Below, piece by piece: positions 1-5,550 of a DNA stretch of 5,951 bases. The notes below the pieces were generated by a model, which was not told the DNA's origin, made no database searches, and worked only from the letters and a program-made list of their open reading frames with translations. Both the position numbers and the translations under genes were made by a program. Source of the DNA: an uncultured Clostridia bacterium (GTDB lineage Bacteria; Bacillota; Clostridia; Oscillospirales; CAG-272); NCBI GenBank assembly GCA_937894775.1, contig CALAXC010000334.1:1-5951 (forward strand), given 5' to 3'. Every line of letters begins with the position of its first letter. The first letter of the stretch is position 1.

Positions 1-58
1 TCTAGAAAATTAGTAGCAATAGATTAACAAATCTTTGCTTAATGTTTTAAAACGTTGA

Positions 59-1594
59 TTATACAAGCTTTTGGAGTCTTCTGAGATACTCTTTACACTC
101 GCTCATATTTTCTGCGCCAAATAAGAAATCAAGATAATCGCAAAGACCATCTATTTCATCACGGATGAAAGACAGATTCAAGCTTTCAAATTTGCGCAAC
201 ACTTTTCTGGCAAGAACATAATCCAAACCATCAAGCTCTGTTCCACCGCAACCAACGAACGCGGGAACAAATTCGCGAAGTTGCTTAACAATACGGTTAC
301 CGAATGCCAAGCGGAAATGTTCAATAACATAGTTATCCAAAAGCTCGATCTTATGAAGATTTTCTTCGGATACCTTGTAATGCTCTTTGCAGTAGTCCAA
401 CATCTCTTCAAGATGCTTGTAAGAGAGATTTATAGGATCTGTCAAAGGTGCATCGAACGGAACACCCTTCGTGTTTATGTCGATGGGCATTGCACGGTCA
501 TAAACCTTATCGGTAATGGCAAACGTAGAGTCATCGTTGTTAGCCGTACCGATATACCACATATTTTCAGGCAAGTGCAGCTTACCTAAATCAAGATGCT
601 TGGGGTCGTTTTCCCATACATTGGGAACAAGGTCAACTATCCATTCATCTCTTGAAGGCATTTCAAGTATCGAAAGCATTTCTGCAAAGTAATACTCAAC
701 ACGTGCTATATTCATCTCGTCCAAAATGGTTAGATAAATATTCTCATTGTATGTAGCCTCATACATAGCACGCAAAAGCTCTGTCTCGTTATAACGCTTA
801 GTAAATTCGTTAAAATATCCGAACAACTCTGAACGATCTCTCCACGAAGGCTGGATAGATGTAATTGTTGCGTCATTCTGTAAAAATTTACCGAAAGCAT
901 AGGGCAAAGATGTTTTACCAGTACCTGAAATACCCTGCAAAATTATCAACCTTGTCGAAGCAAAGGATGCCATGAACAAGCGAATAATTTTAATGTCATA
1001 ATAAAGACCGAGACGCGAGCATGCAAAATTACGAAATCTTTCACACAGCTCGGGCAAAGTAATTTCGTTATCGTATACAGGCGGAACATAGTCTGCCCAT
1101 TCAGCGTCGATTTTAGAAAGCTTGAAGAATCTGCTTTCTCCCTCTTCGAGAGGCTTGTCGCTATTGAGAGTTTCAATCTCCTCACCGGTAAGGGTAGCTA
1201 TTTCATTGGGATTAAGACCGATCTGAGAAACTTTCATAGAAAGAATCTTATCTTTCTCAAGGTTAAGTCTCATAACCTCGCGGTTCAACGCTGTAACCTC
1301 TTCGATCAAATCATTTGTGTTCTTAACCTTACGTTTAAACCTGATAAACTTCTTTAAGGATACAACAATAACATAAACCAACAACCCCAAAACGGCGATT
1401 ATTACAAGCATTCCGATGATTGCGTACAGCCACGCAAGTCCACCAAGTTTGGTTGTGTGCGAATTTATAATTTCTACATATTCAGGGAAATTAAACATTT
1501 CACCGATACCAACAAAAATGTTGGAAATTGCAATCCAAGCTCCTTTAAGGAATTGACCGAAAAACTCATAGTAAAAGTTTAACACGCCATCCAT
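59..1594 (-). CDS. Membrane-anchored AAA+ ATPase, McrB/MoxR-like
   Basis: Numbered from the ATG at 1594 (511 aa). One strong membrane segment spans about residues 52-79, followed by a basic stretch (KKFIRFKRK) and a heptad-like segment (about 90-122), then a AAA+ module. Walker A is GISGTGKTS (221-229) and Walker B TILDEMN (289-295). Sensor 1 is GTANNDDS (349-356), and DKVYDRA ends in a candidate arginine finger near R367. The SELFGYF and ARVEYYFAEML blocks around the Walker motifs are typical of McrB-type (COG1401/AAA_5) ATPases. These use NTP hydrolysis to remodel or move a partner; no partner (McrC, VWA protein) is visible, and the window ends 58 bp past the stop. The ATPase domain faces the cytoplasm if the basic stretch follows the inside rule. 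An ATG lies at 1600 too, but only 3 nt separate it from AGGAG (1604-1608), against 9 nt for the ATG at 1594. Class is confident; biological role unknown. Confidence 0.88.
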   Translation of the reverse strand: MDGVLNFYYEFFGQFLKGAWIAISNIFVGIGEMFNFPEYVEIINSHTTKLGGLAWLYAIIGMLVIIAVLGLLVYVIVVSLKKFIRFKRKVKNTNDLIEEVTALNREVMRLNLEKDKILSMKVSQIGLNPNEIATLTGEEIETLNSDKPLEEGESRFFKLSKIDAEWADYVPPVYDNEITLPELCERFRNFACSRLGLYYDIKIIRLFMASFASTRLIILQGISGTGKTSLPYAFGKFLQNDATITSIQPSWRDRSELFGYFNEFTKRYNETELLRAMYEATYNENIYLTILDEMNIARVEYYFAEMLSILEMPSRDEWIVDLVPNVWENDPKHLDLGKLHLPENMWYIGTANNDDSTFAITDKVYDRAMPIDINTKGVPFDAPLTDPINLSYKHLEEMLDYCKEHYKVSEENLHKIELLDNYVIEHFRLAFGNRIVKQLREFVPAFVGCGGTELDGLDYVLARKVLRKFESLNLSFIRDEIDGLCDYLDFLFGAENMSECKEYLRRLQKLV

Positions 1595-1603
1595 AGTCAT
1601 TGT

Positions 1604-1608
1604 CTCCT
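1604..1608 (-). promoter_or_regulatory. Ribosome-binding site deciding the ATPase start
   Basis: AGGAG on the minus strand. It sits 9 nt before the ATG at 1594 and only 3 nt before the ATG at 1600, so the downstream ATG is preferred. I found no convincing -35/-10 pair ahead of it. A TATAAA lies at 1615-1620 but the hexamer at the right distance upstream (TTATTG) is poor. Confidence 0.6.
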
Positions 1609-1636
1609 TTTTACTTTATATACTTAAAAAAACTTA

Positions 1637-1653
1637 TCAATAAACTTTATTGA
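1637..1653. promoter_or_regulatory. 17-bp perfect palindrome upstream of the ATPase gene
   Basis: TCAATAAA-C-TTTATTGA: two 8-bp arms around one base. It lies 43 bp before the ATPase start and just upstream of a TATAAA that could be a weak -10, a position suited to an operator. In minus-strand RNA it could instead fold as a 7-bp AU-rich stem shortly before a run of seven U, giving a weak terminator for the upstream operon. The sequence does not separate these readings. Confidence 0.35.
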
Positions 1654-1689
1654 ACACCGAATAAAAAAGTACCTCTGAATAACCTGCAT

Positions 1690-1726
1690 TAGATTCCCTT
1701 CGCTCTGCTGACGCGAAAGGAATCTA
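1690..1726 (-). terminator. 14-bp-stem hairpin after the signal peptidase gene
   Basis: Two 14-nt arms (1690-1703 and 1713-1726) flank a 9-nt loop. Read as minus-strand RNA the stem is continuous with one G-U pair. Read as plus-strand RNA the same position is a C-A mismatch, so it suits transcripts of the minus operon. It lies 48 bp past the signal peptidase stop. No U-run follows directly; the nearest T-run is about 22 nt further on (1664-1669). It may be a non-canonical terminator, an mRNA 3'-end stabiliser, or a dispersed palindromic repeat unit. Confidence 0.45.
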
Positions 1727-1774
1727 TTTACACTTTGAAATAATCATATCACAATACTTTCTTCAAACCGAAAG

Positions 1775-2602
1775 CTAATTATTCATATCCTCACTTTGGG
1801 CATGTGAACCGACAGAATCTTCGGATTTGTCCGGAAGTTCGACATCAGACCCTGAGTTCTTCAGTTCTGCCTGCTGTCTCAAATACTCCTCTGCTATCTG
1901 TCGTTTCTTTTCCTCGCTAAGCTCAGCTTCTGCAGCCGCAGTTGCTTCTGCAATTGCTTTTTCACGGTTGTAAGCAATTATGTTAGATACAACCCTATAG
2001 CCTTGGAACAACACAAGAATCAAACACGGTAATATTATACACAAGAAAAAACCAAGCTGAGTTTGAAGAATATCTACGACATGTCCAAGTCCAAAAACAC
2101 GCACGCCGTTGTACTTTGCGATAATCTCGTTAGAGTACTTAACGTTTGCATCTTCAGTTGGATTGGTCAAGCCCTGTGTATAGTATCTCTTGACTCCGTA
2201 TGATTCTTCTACCCTTGATATACCGTGTATAACAAAAATTTCCTCATCCGAAACTTCTGTCGGTCCACATTCGCGATAGCTTCCATCGGAACGACGCATG
2301 ATGGGCATTTTGAACAATATCGCATCGCCTACCTGGTATTCCGAATTTTCATCCATCATTTCACAGATTACAATATCGCCTTCACAAAATCCATTTTCAA
2401 CAAGCTCTCCATCTTCATAAAGCGCCATTGAATCAGATTGGATGCTTCTTATTGTATATCCGAAAACATGGGCGACGTTGCCGCTTCTGATAGACAAAGC
2501 CGTAGCTGTCAAAACGATAACGAATATTATGAACATAACGAGAAGCACGTCCCCGATTATACCCAACGTTTTTTTCATCCTATTCTTTGTCTTAGCGTCC
2601 AC
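1775..2602 (-). CDS. sipW: SipW/ER-type signal peptidase I (S26B)
   Basis: 275 aa with a GTG start. A membrane anchor spans about residues 13-38, followed by the active-site segment FGYTIRSIQSDSM with catalytic Ser58 in S-x-S-M. His126 (FVIHGIS) takes the place of the lysine of ordinary bacterial type I peptidases, as in SipW and Sec11. A second membrane helix lies near 183-202, then a charged, Ala/Glu-rich, probably helical tail (about 211-250) and a hydrophilic end. In Bacillus SipW this enzyme removes signal peptides from TasA-type matrix proteins at the outer membrane face; substrates here are probably the two neighbouring exported proteins and the divergent one at 5711. Odd: the usual KGD box reads Q-G-L-T-N, with Leu145 at the first conserved Asp; the later Asp151 is kept. 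Last gene of the operon, 59 bp after the preceding stop. Family call is strong; full activity is less certain because of Leu145. Confidence 0.9.
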   Translation of the reverse strand: MDAKTKNRMKKTLGIIGDVLLVMFIIFVIVLTATALSIRSGNVAHVFGYTIRSIQSDSMALYEDGELVENGFCEGDIVICEMMDENSEYQVGDAILFKMPIMRRSDGSYRECGPTEVSDEEIFVIHGISRVEESYGVKRYYTQGLTNPTEDANVKYSNEIIAKYNGVRVFGLGHVVDILQTQLGFFLCIILPCLILVLFQGYRVVSNIIAYNREKAIAEATAAAEAELSEEKKRQIAEEYLRQQAELKNSGSDVELPDKSEDSVGSHAQSEDMNN

Positions 2603-2610
2603 AGCATACG

Positions 2611-2615
2611 CCTCC
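2611..2615 (-). promoter_or_regulatory. Ribosome-binding site fixing the sipW GTG start
   Basis: GGAGG, 8 nt before the GTG at 2602. The 19-nt block 2597-2615, which includes the start, matches 17 of 19 positions of the block before the first operon gene (5196-5214). This supports both GTG calls. Confidence 0.8.
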
Positions 2616-2661
2616 CATGCTAAATTACGATTGAAATAATACTATTTCTTAATTACTGAAC

Positions 2662-3444
2662 TTATTCAGCAAATCTGAAGGTGATACCAGCAGTGGCACT
2701 CTTTCCACTGTTTGCGGTCGTACAGGTCTCGTCCTGACCTTCAAAATAGAAGAATACCCAATACTCCTTGACCTCGTCGCCGGTTATAGTACCCATGTTT
2801 ACGTTAAGCTTATCCGTGGAAGGCTTAAGCTGAACATTGGTAACACCGTTTGCGCCAAGAGCATAGTAAGACTTATCGTTGGAACCAATAAGCATAACAT
2901 CATTAGCATCAAGAGTACCCATCGTAGCGCAATCAACGATAGCAATTCTGTGGTAGGTAGCCTGACCGTCCTGTCTGAAATCAGCTACGACGGTTCTCGT
3001 CTCGCCTGCAGGAACATCGCCCTTGAGCCAAATCTTTCTTGCAAAATAAGAAGCACCCTGCTTATCGGGATTGGAATACGTAAAAGCTTCTGCCTTTGCA
3101 ATTGCAGTACCTGCTTCGTAAGCACCGCTGGGGAGCTTAGAAGAAGTAGTGTAGAAGTCTGCATTGCCCTGGAAAGGACAAGAAACAGGAGCAAAACTAT
3201 TGCTGGGAGCCTTCCAATTAAGGAAGCTGGAATACTCAGTTCTGGGCTGAACGTCCGAAAGATCGCCTTCAGCCAAATACAGACCCTGAATAGCAGTAGT
3301 GGTCATGGTGATTTCGTTGGTGCTTGCAGCAGGCTCGCTGGAGAACCAAGCGTAAGTCGCACCCGAAAGAGCTGTAACAGCAACAAGAAGCATAATTACA
3401 GAAGTAATAAGTGCGCTTTTTCTGAGAGATGTGCTTTTTTTCAT
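2662..3444 (-). CDS. Exported TasA/camelysin-like surface protein, SipW-dependent
   Basis: 260 aa from the ATG at 3444. The N-terminus MKKSTSLRKS is basic, followed by a hydrophobic core (11-27) and GATYAWFSS, the SipW-cognate cleavage region; cleavage is expected after Ala32 by analogy with TasA, leaving about 228 aa. The mature part is Ser/Thr/Ala/Gly-rich and probably beta-rich. It has Cys89, Cys172 and Cys241, and ends with a FEGQDETC segment matching the W-x-D/E-G-x-DPEC segments of the two upstream proteins. No sortase motif or second membrane helix is present. Start choice: an ATG at 3501 would add 19 residues encoded by the palindromic repeats, but GGAGG lies 6 nt before the ATG at 3444. 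It has the strongest initiation site in the operon, and the lines I counted had higher GC than a sampled line of the ATPase gene, which fits a major secreted subunit. Function (matrix fibre or surface layer) is inferred from family and the adjoining sipW. Confidence 0.83.
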   Translation of the reverse strand: MKKSTSLRKSALITSVIMLLVAVTALSGATYAWFSSEPAASTNEITMTTTAIQGLYLAEGDLSDVQPRTEYSSFLNWKAPSNSFAPVSCPFQGNADFYTTSSKLPSGAYEAGTAIAKAEAFTYSNPDKQGASYFARKIWLKGDVPAGETRTVVADFRQDGQATYHRIAIVDCATMGTLDANDVMLIGSNDKSYYALGANGVTNVQLKPSTDKLNVNMGTITGDEVKEYWVFFYFEGQDETCTTANSGKSATAGITFRFAE

Positions 3445-3450
3445 TTTCTT

Positions 3451-3455
3451 CCTCC
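3451..3455 (-). promoter_or_regulatory. Ribosome-binding site deciding the ATG at 3444
   Basis: GGAGG followed by AAGAAA and then ATG, a 6-nt gap. The alternative upstream ATG at 3501 sits inside a palindrome and has no comparable site, so the shorter protein is preferred. Confidence 0.8.
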
Positions 3456-3470
3456 GTGAAAAATTTTGTT

Positions 3471-3508
3471 CCGACATCTGTCGGTGTTTTTGTTCCGACA
3501 CCTGTCGG
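3471..3508. repeat. Twin palindromes, 24-bp period, before the third operon gene
   Basis: CCGACATCTGTCGG (3471-3484) and CCGACACCTGTCGG (3495-3508) differ by one base. Each is an inverted repeat CCGACA-NN-TGTCGG. The preceding TTTTGTT is also shared, so the whole is a tandem repeat of about 24 bp. They lie in the 99-bp gap between two operon genes, 27-64 bp before the ATG at 3444. As DNA they look like paired operators. As RNA each could form a 5-bp stem with a 4-nt loop (AGGU or AGAU), which could stabilise or process the mRNA. A weak minus-strand promoter just upstream cannot be excluded. Confidence 0.75.
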
Positions 3509-3543
3509 AGAGGGGATATAATGCTTTATGATATTTGGGAAGC

Positions 3544-4326
3544 TCAATCTTCGAGTTCAGCAGCCTCGAACAGCATTGAGAGCCTCATGTGACCTCCCAT
3601 AATATCATTAATACATTCAGGGTCATTACCTTCAAACCAAACGACTACCGTATATTTATCGACAGCACCAGGTTCAAAGCTTTCTCTTAGGTTATCAAAA
3701 ACCGTTTTTTCGTCCACAAACGTAACCGTGCCCGGCTCAGGCTTACCTGTGTCCATTTTCGGTTTAGCGTATATGGTCGGTTCTCCGTTTTTGTAAACCA
3801 TAATTCTTACTGCTTCATCGCAGCTCTTGGCAGCACCCGTTACAACTAACTTTGCAACATATTCCAATTCGGTTTCACCATCATTGCGTATATAGAAACT
3901 ATATGCGAAATAATCCTCACCGTTATGGCTGCCATCTATGTTGTCCAAATTTTCAATAACACCGAGCGATTCAAACCAATCGTATGTAAAGTGATACACT
4001 TGATCAGCTTTGCCTCCGTCCAAAACAAACGACGTTTTTTCAAATTCCTTTGTTTCAGAGAGAATAACACCGCAGTCAGCAAGACCTCGATCAACACTTA
4101 TAACTAAATCGCCGTATTGCGTGGTAAAATACGAAACGCACCAAAACAGCAAAATCAAAATCAATAATATCAATAAGATTATCGCTGCTTTACGTTTGCG
4201 TTTTTGGTCTTTAACCAAACTTGCAGATTCGTTTCTTATAGCACCGTGAAGAGCCAAATCCCGTTCAAACGCCTCAAGATCCCGAGGCGTAAAACTATCC
4301 TCTTTATTATTTTTCTTAAAAAACAA
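3544..4326 (-). CDS. Membrane-anchored protein with TasA-like extracellular domain
   Basis: 260 aa with a TTG start. A basic and acidic cytoplasmic head (1-46, ending KDQKRKRK) precedes one Leu/Ile-rich helix (about 47-67), then an extracellular domain opening with QYGDLVISVDRG. The domain resembles clostridial surface proteins found near SipW: NGEDYFAYSFYIRNDGETE (135-153), Cys169 in SCDEAVRIMVYKNG, and VVVWFEGNDPECINDIMGG (227-245, with Trp230 and Cys238). The helix is followed by FWCVSYFTTQ and has no A-x-A or A-W-F cleavage region, so it probably stays in the membrane. It could serve as an anchor, nucleator or chaperone for the secreted subunits, loosely like TapA; that role is inference. 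Start: GGAGG at 4337-4341 is 10 nt before the TTG, and an in-frame stop lies two codons upstream of it. It follows the first gene by 44 bp, so it is co-transcribed. I do not recognise a named family. Confidence 0.82.
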   Translation of the reverse strand: MFFKKNNKEDSFTPRDLEAFERDLALHGAIRNESASLVKDQKRKRKAAIILLILLILILLFWCVSYFTTQYGDLVISVDRGLADCGVILSETKEFEKTSFVLDGGKADQVYHFTYDWFESLGVIENLDNIDGSHNGEDYFAYSFYIRNDGETELEYVAKLVVTGAAKSCDEAVRIMVYKNGEPTIYAKPKMDTGKPEPGTVTFVDEKTVFDNLRESFEPGAVDKYTVVVWFEGNDPECINDIMGGHMRLSMLFEAAELED

Positions 4327-4336
4327 CAGTTACTCG

Positions 4337-4341
4337 CCTCC
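4337..4341 (-). promoter_or_regulatory. Ribosome-binding site for the TTG-start gene
   Basis: GGAGG, 10 nt before the TTG at 4326. An in-frame TAA lies at 4330-4332, so the start can only be the TTG or a CTG directly before it unless the protein is shorter. The gap is slightly long, suggesting modest translation. Confidence 0.65.
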
Positions 4342-4370
4342 CTCTTGAAGAAATAATGCGTTTTTACACA

Positions 4371-5201
4371 TTAATTTACAGGAACGTTGTTTTCGTCCGT
4401 GCCCCTAAAGTTCAAACGAACCTGAAGATTCGAAAGCTGTACATCGTCATCGCACTCAGGATCTTCGCCATCTATCCATATTCTTATAACAACCTTTTTG
4501 GGTGTCATTTTTTCAAGATAGAAAAGCCTTGTGCTATCCGAAAGCTTCATAGGAGAAGGCAGATCAAAGGTCGTCTGTCCTGCAACTTCCTCACCGTTCA
4601 CCTTGCCGGGTTCATAAATAACCGTTTTGCCGCTTTCCGTATCGGTAAAGCTTACTCTTGCGCATTTAACAATATCTGCTCGTGCGCCCGTGCCGGAAGT
4701 AGCAACTTTTGTACCATTATCGGCACCCGCTTCCGTGTCATCGGATGTAAGGTGCACCCACATGCTTTCGGTGCTGATAAGATATGCAGTAAACTCCAAG
4801 TAGCTATTGTTGTTAGCCGCCTTCAGATCACCGCTTTGGGTATACATTTCCCTACCGTTTTTAGAGGTAACAGGGAACAAAATAAAATCGTCGAGAGTCA
4901 CACCGTCTGCAAGTTGAGCATTAATATCTTCGTTAGTAAGCTCTTTGCTGTAAAGACTTGTGTCCGTACCGTGATCTTCACCCGATATAAAGAGCTGTAC
5001 TCCCGAGCCGATAGAAATATTCATATTATTAACAGATGAAAACTCGGAAATAGTAAACCAAGCAAACGTTGCCGATATCATCGAGAGTATAAGCAAAGCA
5101 AGCAAAGCTACAGAAAGCTTTGTTCTCACTCTCCCCTTCGGCTTTACGGCATAAGCAGTATTGGTTTTGTTCGGTTCTTGTTGATTATTTTGTCTGTCCA
5201 C
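4371..5201 (-). CDS. Exported TasA/camelysin-like protein, first operon gene
   Basis: 276 aa from the GTG at 5201. A hydrophilic head (MDRQNNQQEPNKTNTAYAVK) and basic PKGRVRTK precede a hydrophobic core (29-44) and SATFAWFT, a SipW-type cleavage region with cutting likely after Ala47. The head is longer than usual for such signal peptides, so a retained signal anchor is possible. The mature part begins with NNMNISIGSGVQLFISG, matching the first strand region of TasA-type proteins. It carries Cys180 and Cys250 and ends in VIRIWIDGEDPEC (238-250) and LQVRLNFRG. These features recur in the next two genes. Start: the ATG at 5234 adds 11 residues but has no Shine-Dalgarno site, whereas GGAGG is 8 nt before the GTG at 5201. 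It is the promoter-proximal gene of the four-gene operon. Likely a minor fibre or surface subunit; exact role unknown. Confidence 0.82.
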   Translation of the reverse strand: MDRQNNQQEPNKTNTAYAVKPKGRVRTKLSVALLALLILSMISATFAWFTISEFSSVNNMNISIGSGVQLFISGEDHGTDTSLYSKELTNEDINAQLADGVTLDDFILFPVTSKNGREMYTQSGDLKAANNNSYLEFTAYLISTESMWVHLTSDDTEAGADNGTKVATSGTGARADIVKCARVSFTDTESGKTVIYEPGKVNGEEVAGQTTFDLPSPMKLSDSTRLFYLEKMTPKKVVIRIWIDGEDPECDDDVQLSNLQVRLNFRGTDENNVPVN

Positions 5202-5209
5202 AGCATAAC

Positions 5210-5214
5210 CCTCC
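5210..5214 (-). promoter_or_regulatory. Ribosome-binding site selecting the GTG at 5201
   Basis: GGAGG with an 8-nt gap to GTG. It lies inside the possible longer reading frame from the ATG at 5234, which lacks its own site. Spacing and surrounding bases match the sipW start region almost exactly. Confidence 0.75.
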
Positions 5215-5242
5215 GTATTGTTATTTTTGTACATTATATATT

Positions 5243-5288
5243 AAAAGTCGCTACCGAAAAGGCGAGTAATTGTACAAGGCGCACTTTT
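5243..5288 (-). other. Possible stem-loop in the operon leader RNA
   Basis: AAAAGTCGC (5243-5251) pairs with GCG-ACTTTT (5279-5288) through 9 base pairs with one bulged base at 5282. The 27-nt loop contains the palindrome TTGTACAA (5270-5277). It would occupy most of the leader between the inferred start of transcription (about 5302) and the first gene. No U-run or known riboswitch pattern follows, so a role is speculative. Confidence 0.3.
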
Positions 5289-5308
5289 CCATAGTCTACA
5301 ATAGCTAT

Positions 5309-5337
5309 ATTATACACCGCATCCACAACTTTGTCAA
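5309..5337 (-). promoter_or_regulatory. Consensus sigma-A promoter of the minus operon
   Basis: On the minus strand TTGACA (5332-5337) and TATAAT (5309-5314) are both perfect, with a 17-bp spacer. Transcription should begin near 5302, giving a leader of about 100 nt to the GTG at 5201. A box this close to consensus usually needs a repressor or other control to be switched off. Confidence 0.88.
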
Positions 5338-5343
5338 GCTAAA

Positions 5344-5394
5344 TTTTGTTTTTTTGTAAACTTTTTGTTATTTTGTTGATTTTGCTATTTTTTT
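5344..5394. promoter_or_regulatory. Roughly phased A/T tracts upstream of the minus promoter
   Basis: T-tracts of 4-7 bases lie at 5344-5347, 5349-5355, 5362-5366, 5371-5374, 5380-5383 and 5388-5394, with later centres about 9-12 bp apart. On the minus strand these are A-tracts directly upstream of the -35 box. Near-helical spacing suggests bent DNA or UP-element-like binding of RNA polymerase alpha subunits. Confidence 0.5.
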
Positions 5395-5532
5395 ACTCCC
5401 AAACCACTTAAATTTAACGATATTCAAGCCGTAAGATCTCCACTTTACATCTGAAAAAGCTTTATTTTCCACAGTTTCTGCGTTATTAGTAAAATTGACA
5501 ACTTCATCAAAAAAACTGATGTATTTTTTTGT

Positions 5533-5550
5533 AAAAAAGCCAAAAAAGCC
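5533..5550 (+). repeat. Tandem AAAAAAGCC repeat abutting the plus -35 box
   Basis: Two perfect 9-bp units (5533-5541 and 5542-5550) end at the base before TTGACA. A-tracts one turn apart at this position fit a proximal UP element. Confidence 0.6.

Noticed and set aside
21..34. AGATT-AACA-AATCT hairpin after the ATPase gene as terminator
   Set aside because: Five weak base pairs and no proper U-run on the minus strand.
2633..2669. Two small hairpins between the third gene and sipW (2633-2648 and 2656-2669, the latter spanning the stop codon)
   Set aside because: Stems of 6 and 5 bp, AU-rich and without a U-run; too weak to call as a terminator or attenuator.
2950..3459. 169-codon plus-strand reading frame opposite the third operon gene
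   Set aside because: Antisense shadow of a well-supported gene. Its product is Ser/Arg/Cys-rich with no domain, and there is no good ribosome-binding site.
3445..3501. ATG at 3501 as start of the third operon protein, with a repeated MSEQ peptide
   Set aside because: The repeated residues come from the DNA palindromes, whose 24-bp period is a multiple of three. The ribosome-binding site serves the ATG at 3444, which begins a normal signal peptide.
3465..3508. Twin palindromic repeats as a small CRISPR array
   Set aside because: Only two units with about 10 bp between palindromes, spacer-like segments are similar rather than unique, and no cas gene is present.
4356..5039. 227-codon plus-strand reading frame opposite the first operon gene
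   Set aside because: Antisense shadow: no domain, unusual Cys/Arg/Phe-rich composition, and the opposite strand carries clear signal peptide and family motifs.
5202..5234. ATG at 5234 as start of the first operon gene
   Set aside because: No ribosome-binding site precedes it, while GGAGG stands 8 nt before the in-frame GTG at 5201 in a context repeated at the sipW start.
5495..5500. Second plus-strand TTGACA as a further promoter
   Set aside because: No acceptable -10 hexamer lies 16-18 bp downstream.
5505..5530. CATCA/TGATG stem followed by seven T as a plus-strand terminator
   Set aside because: Only a 5-bp AT-rich stem with a 7-nt loop and no gene upstream on that strand; more likely part of the A/T tracts.
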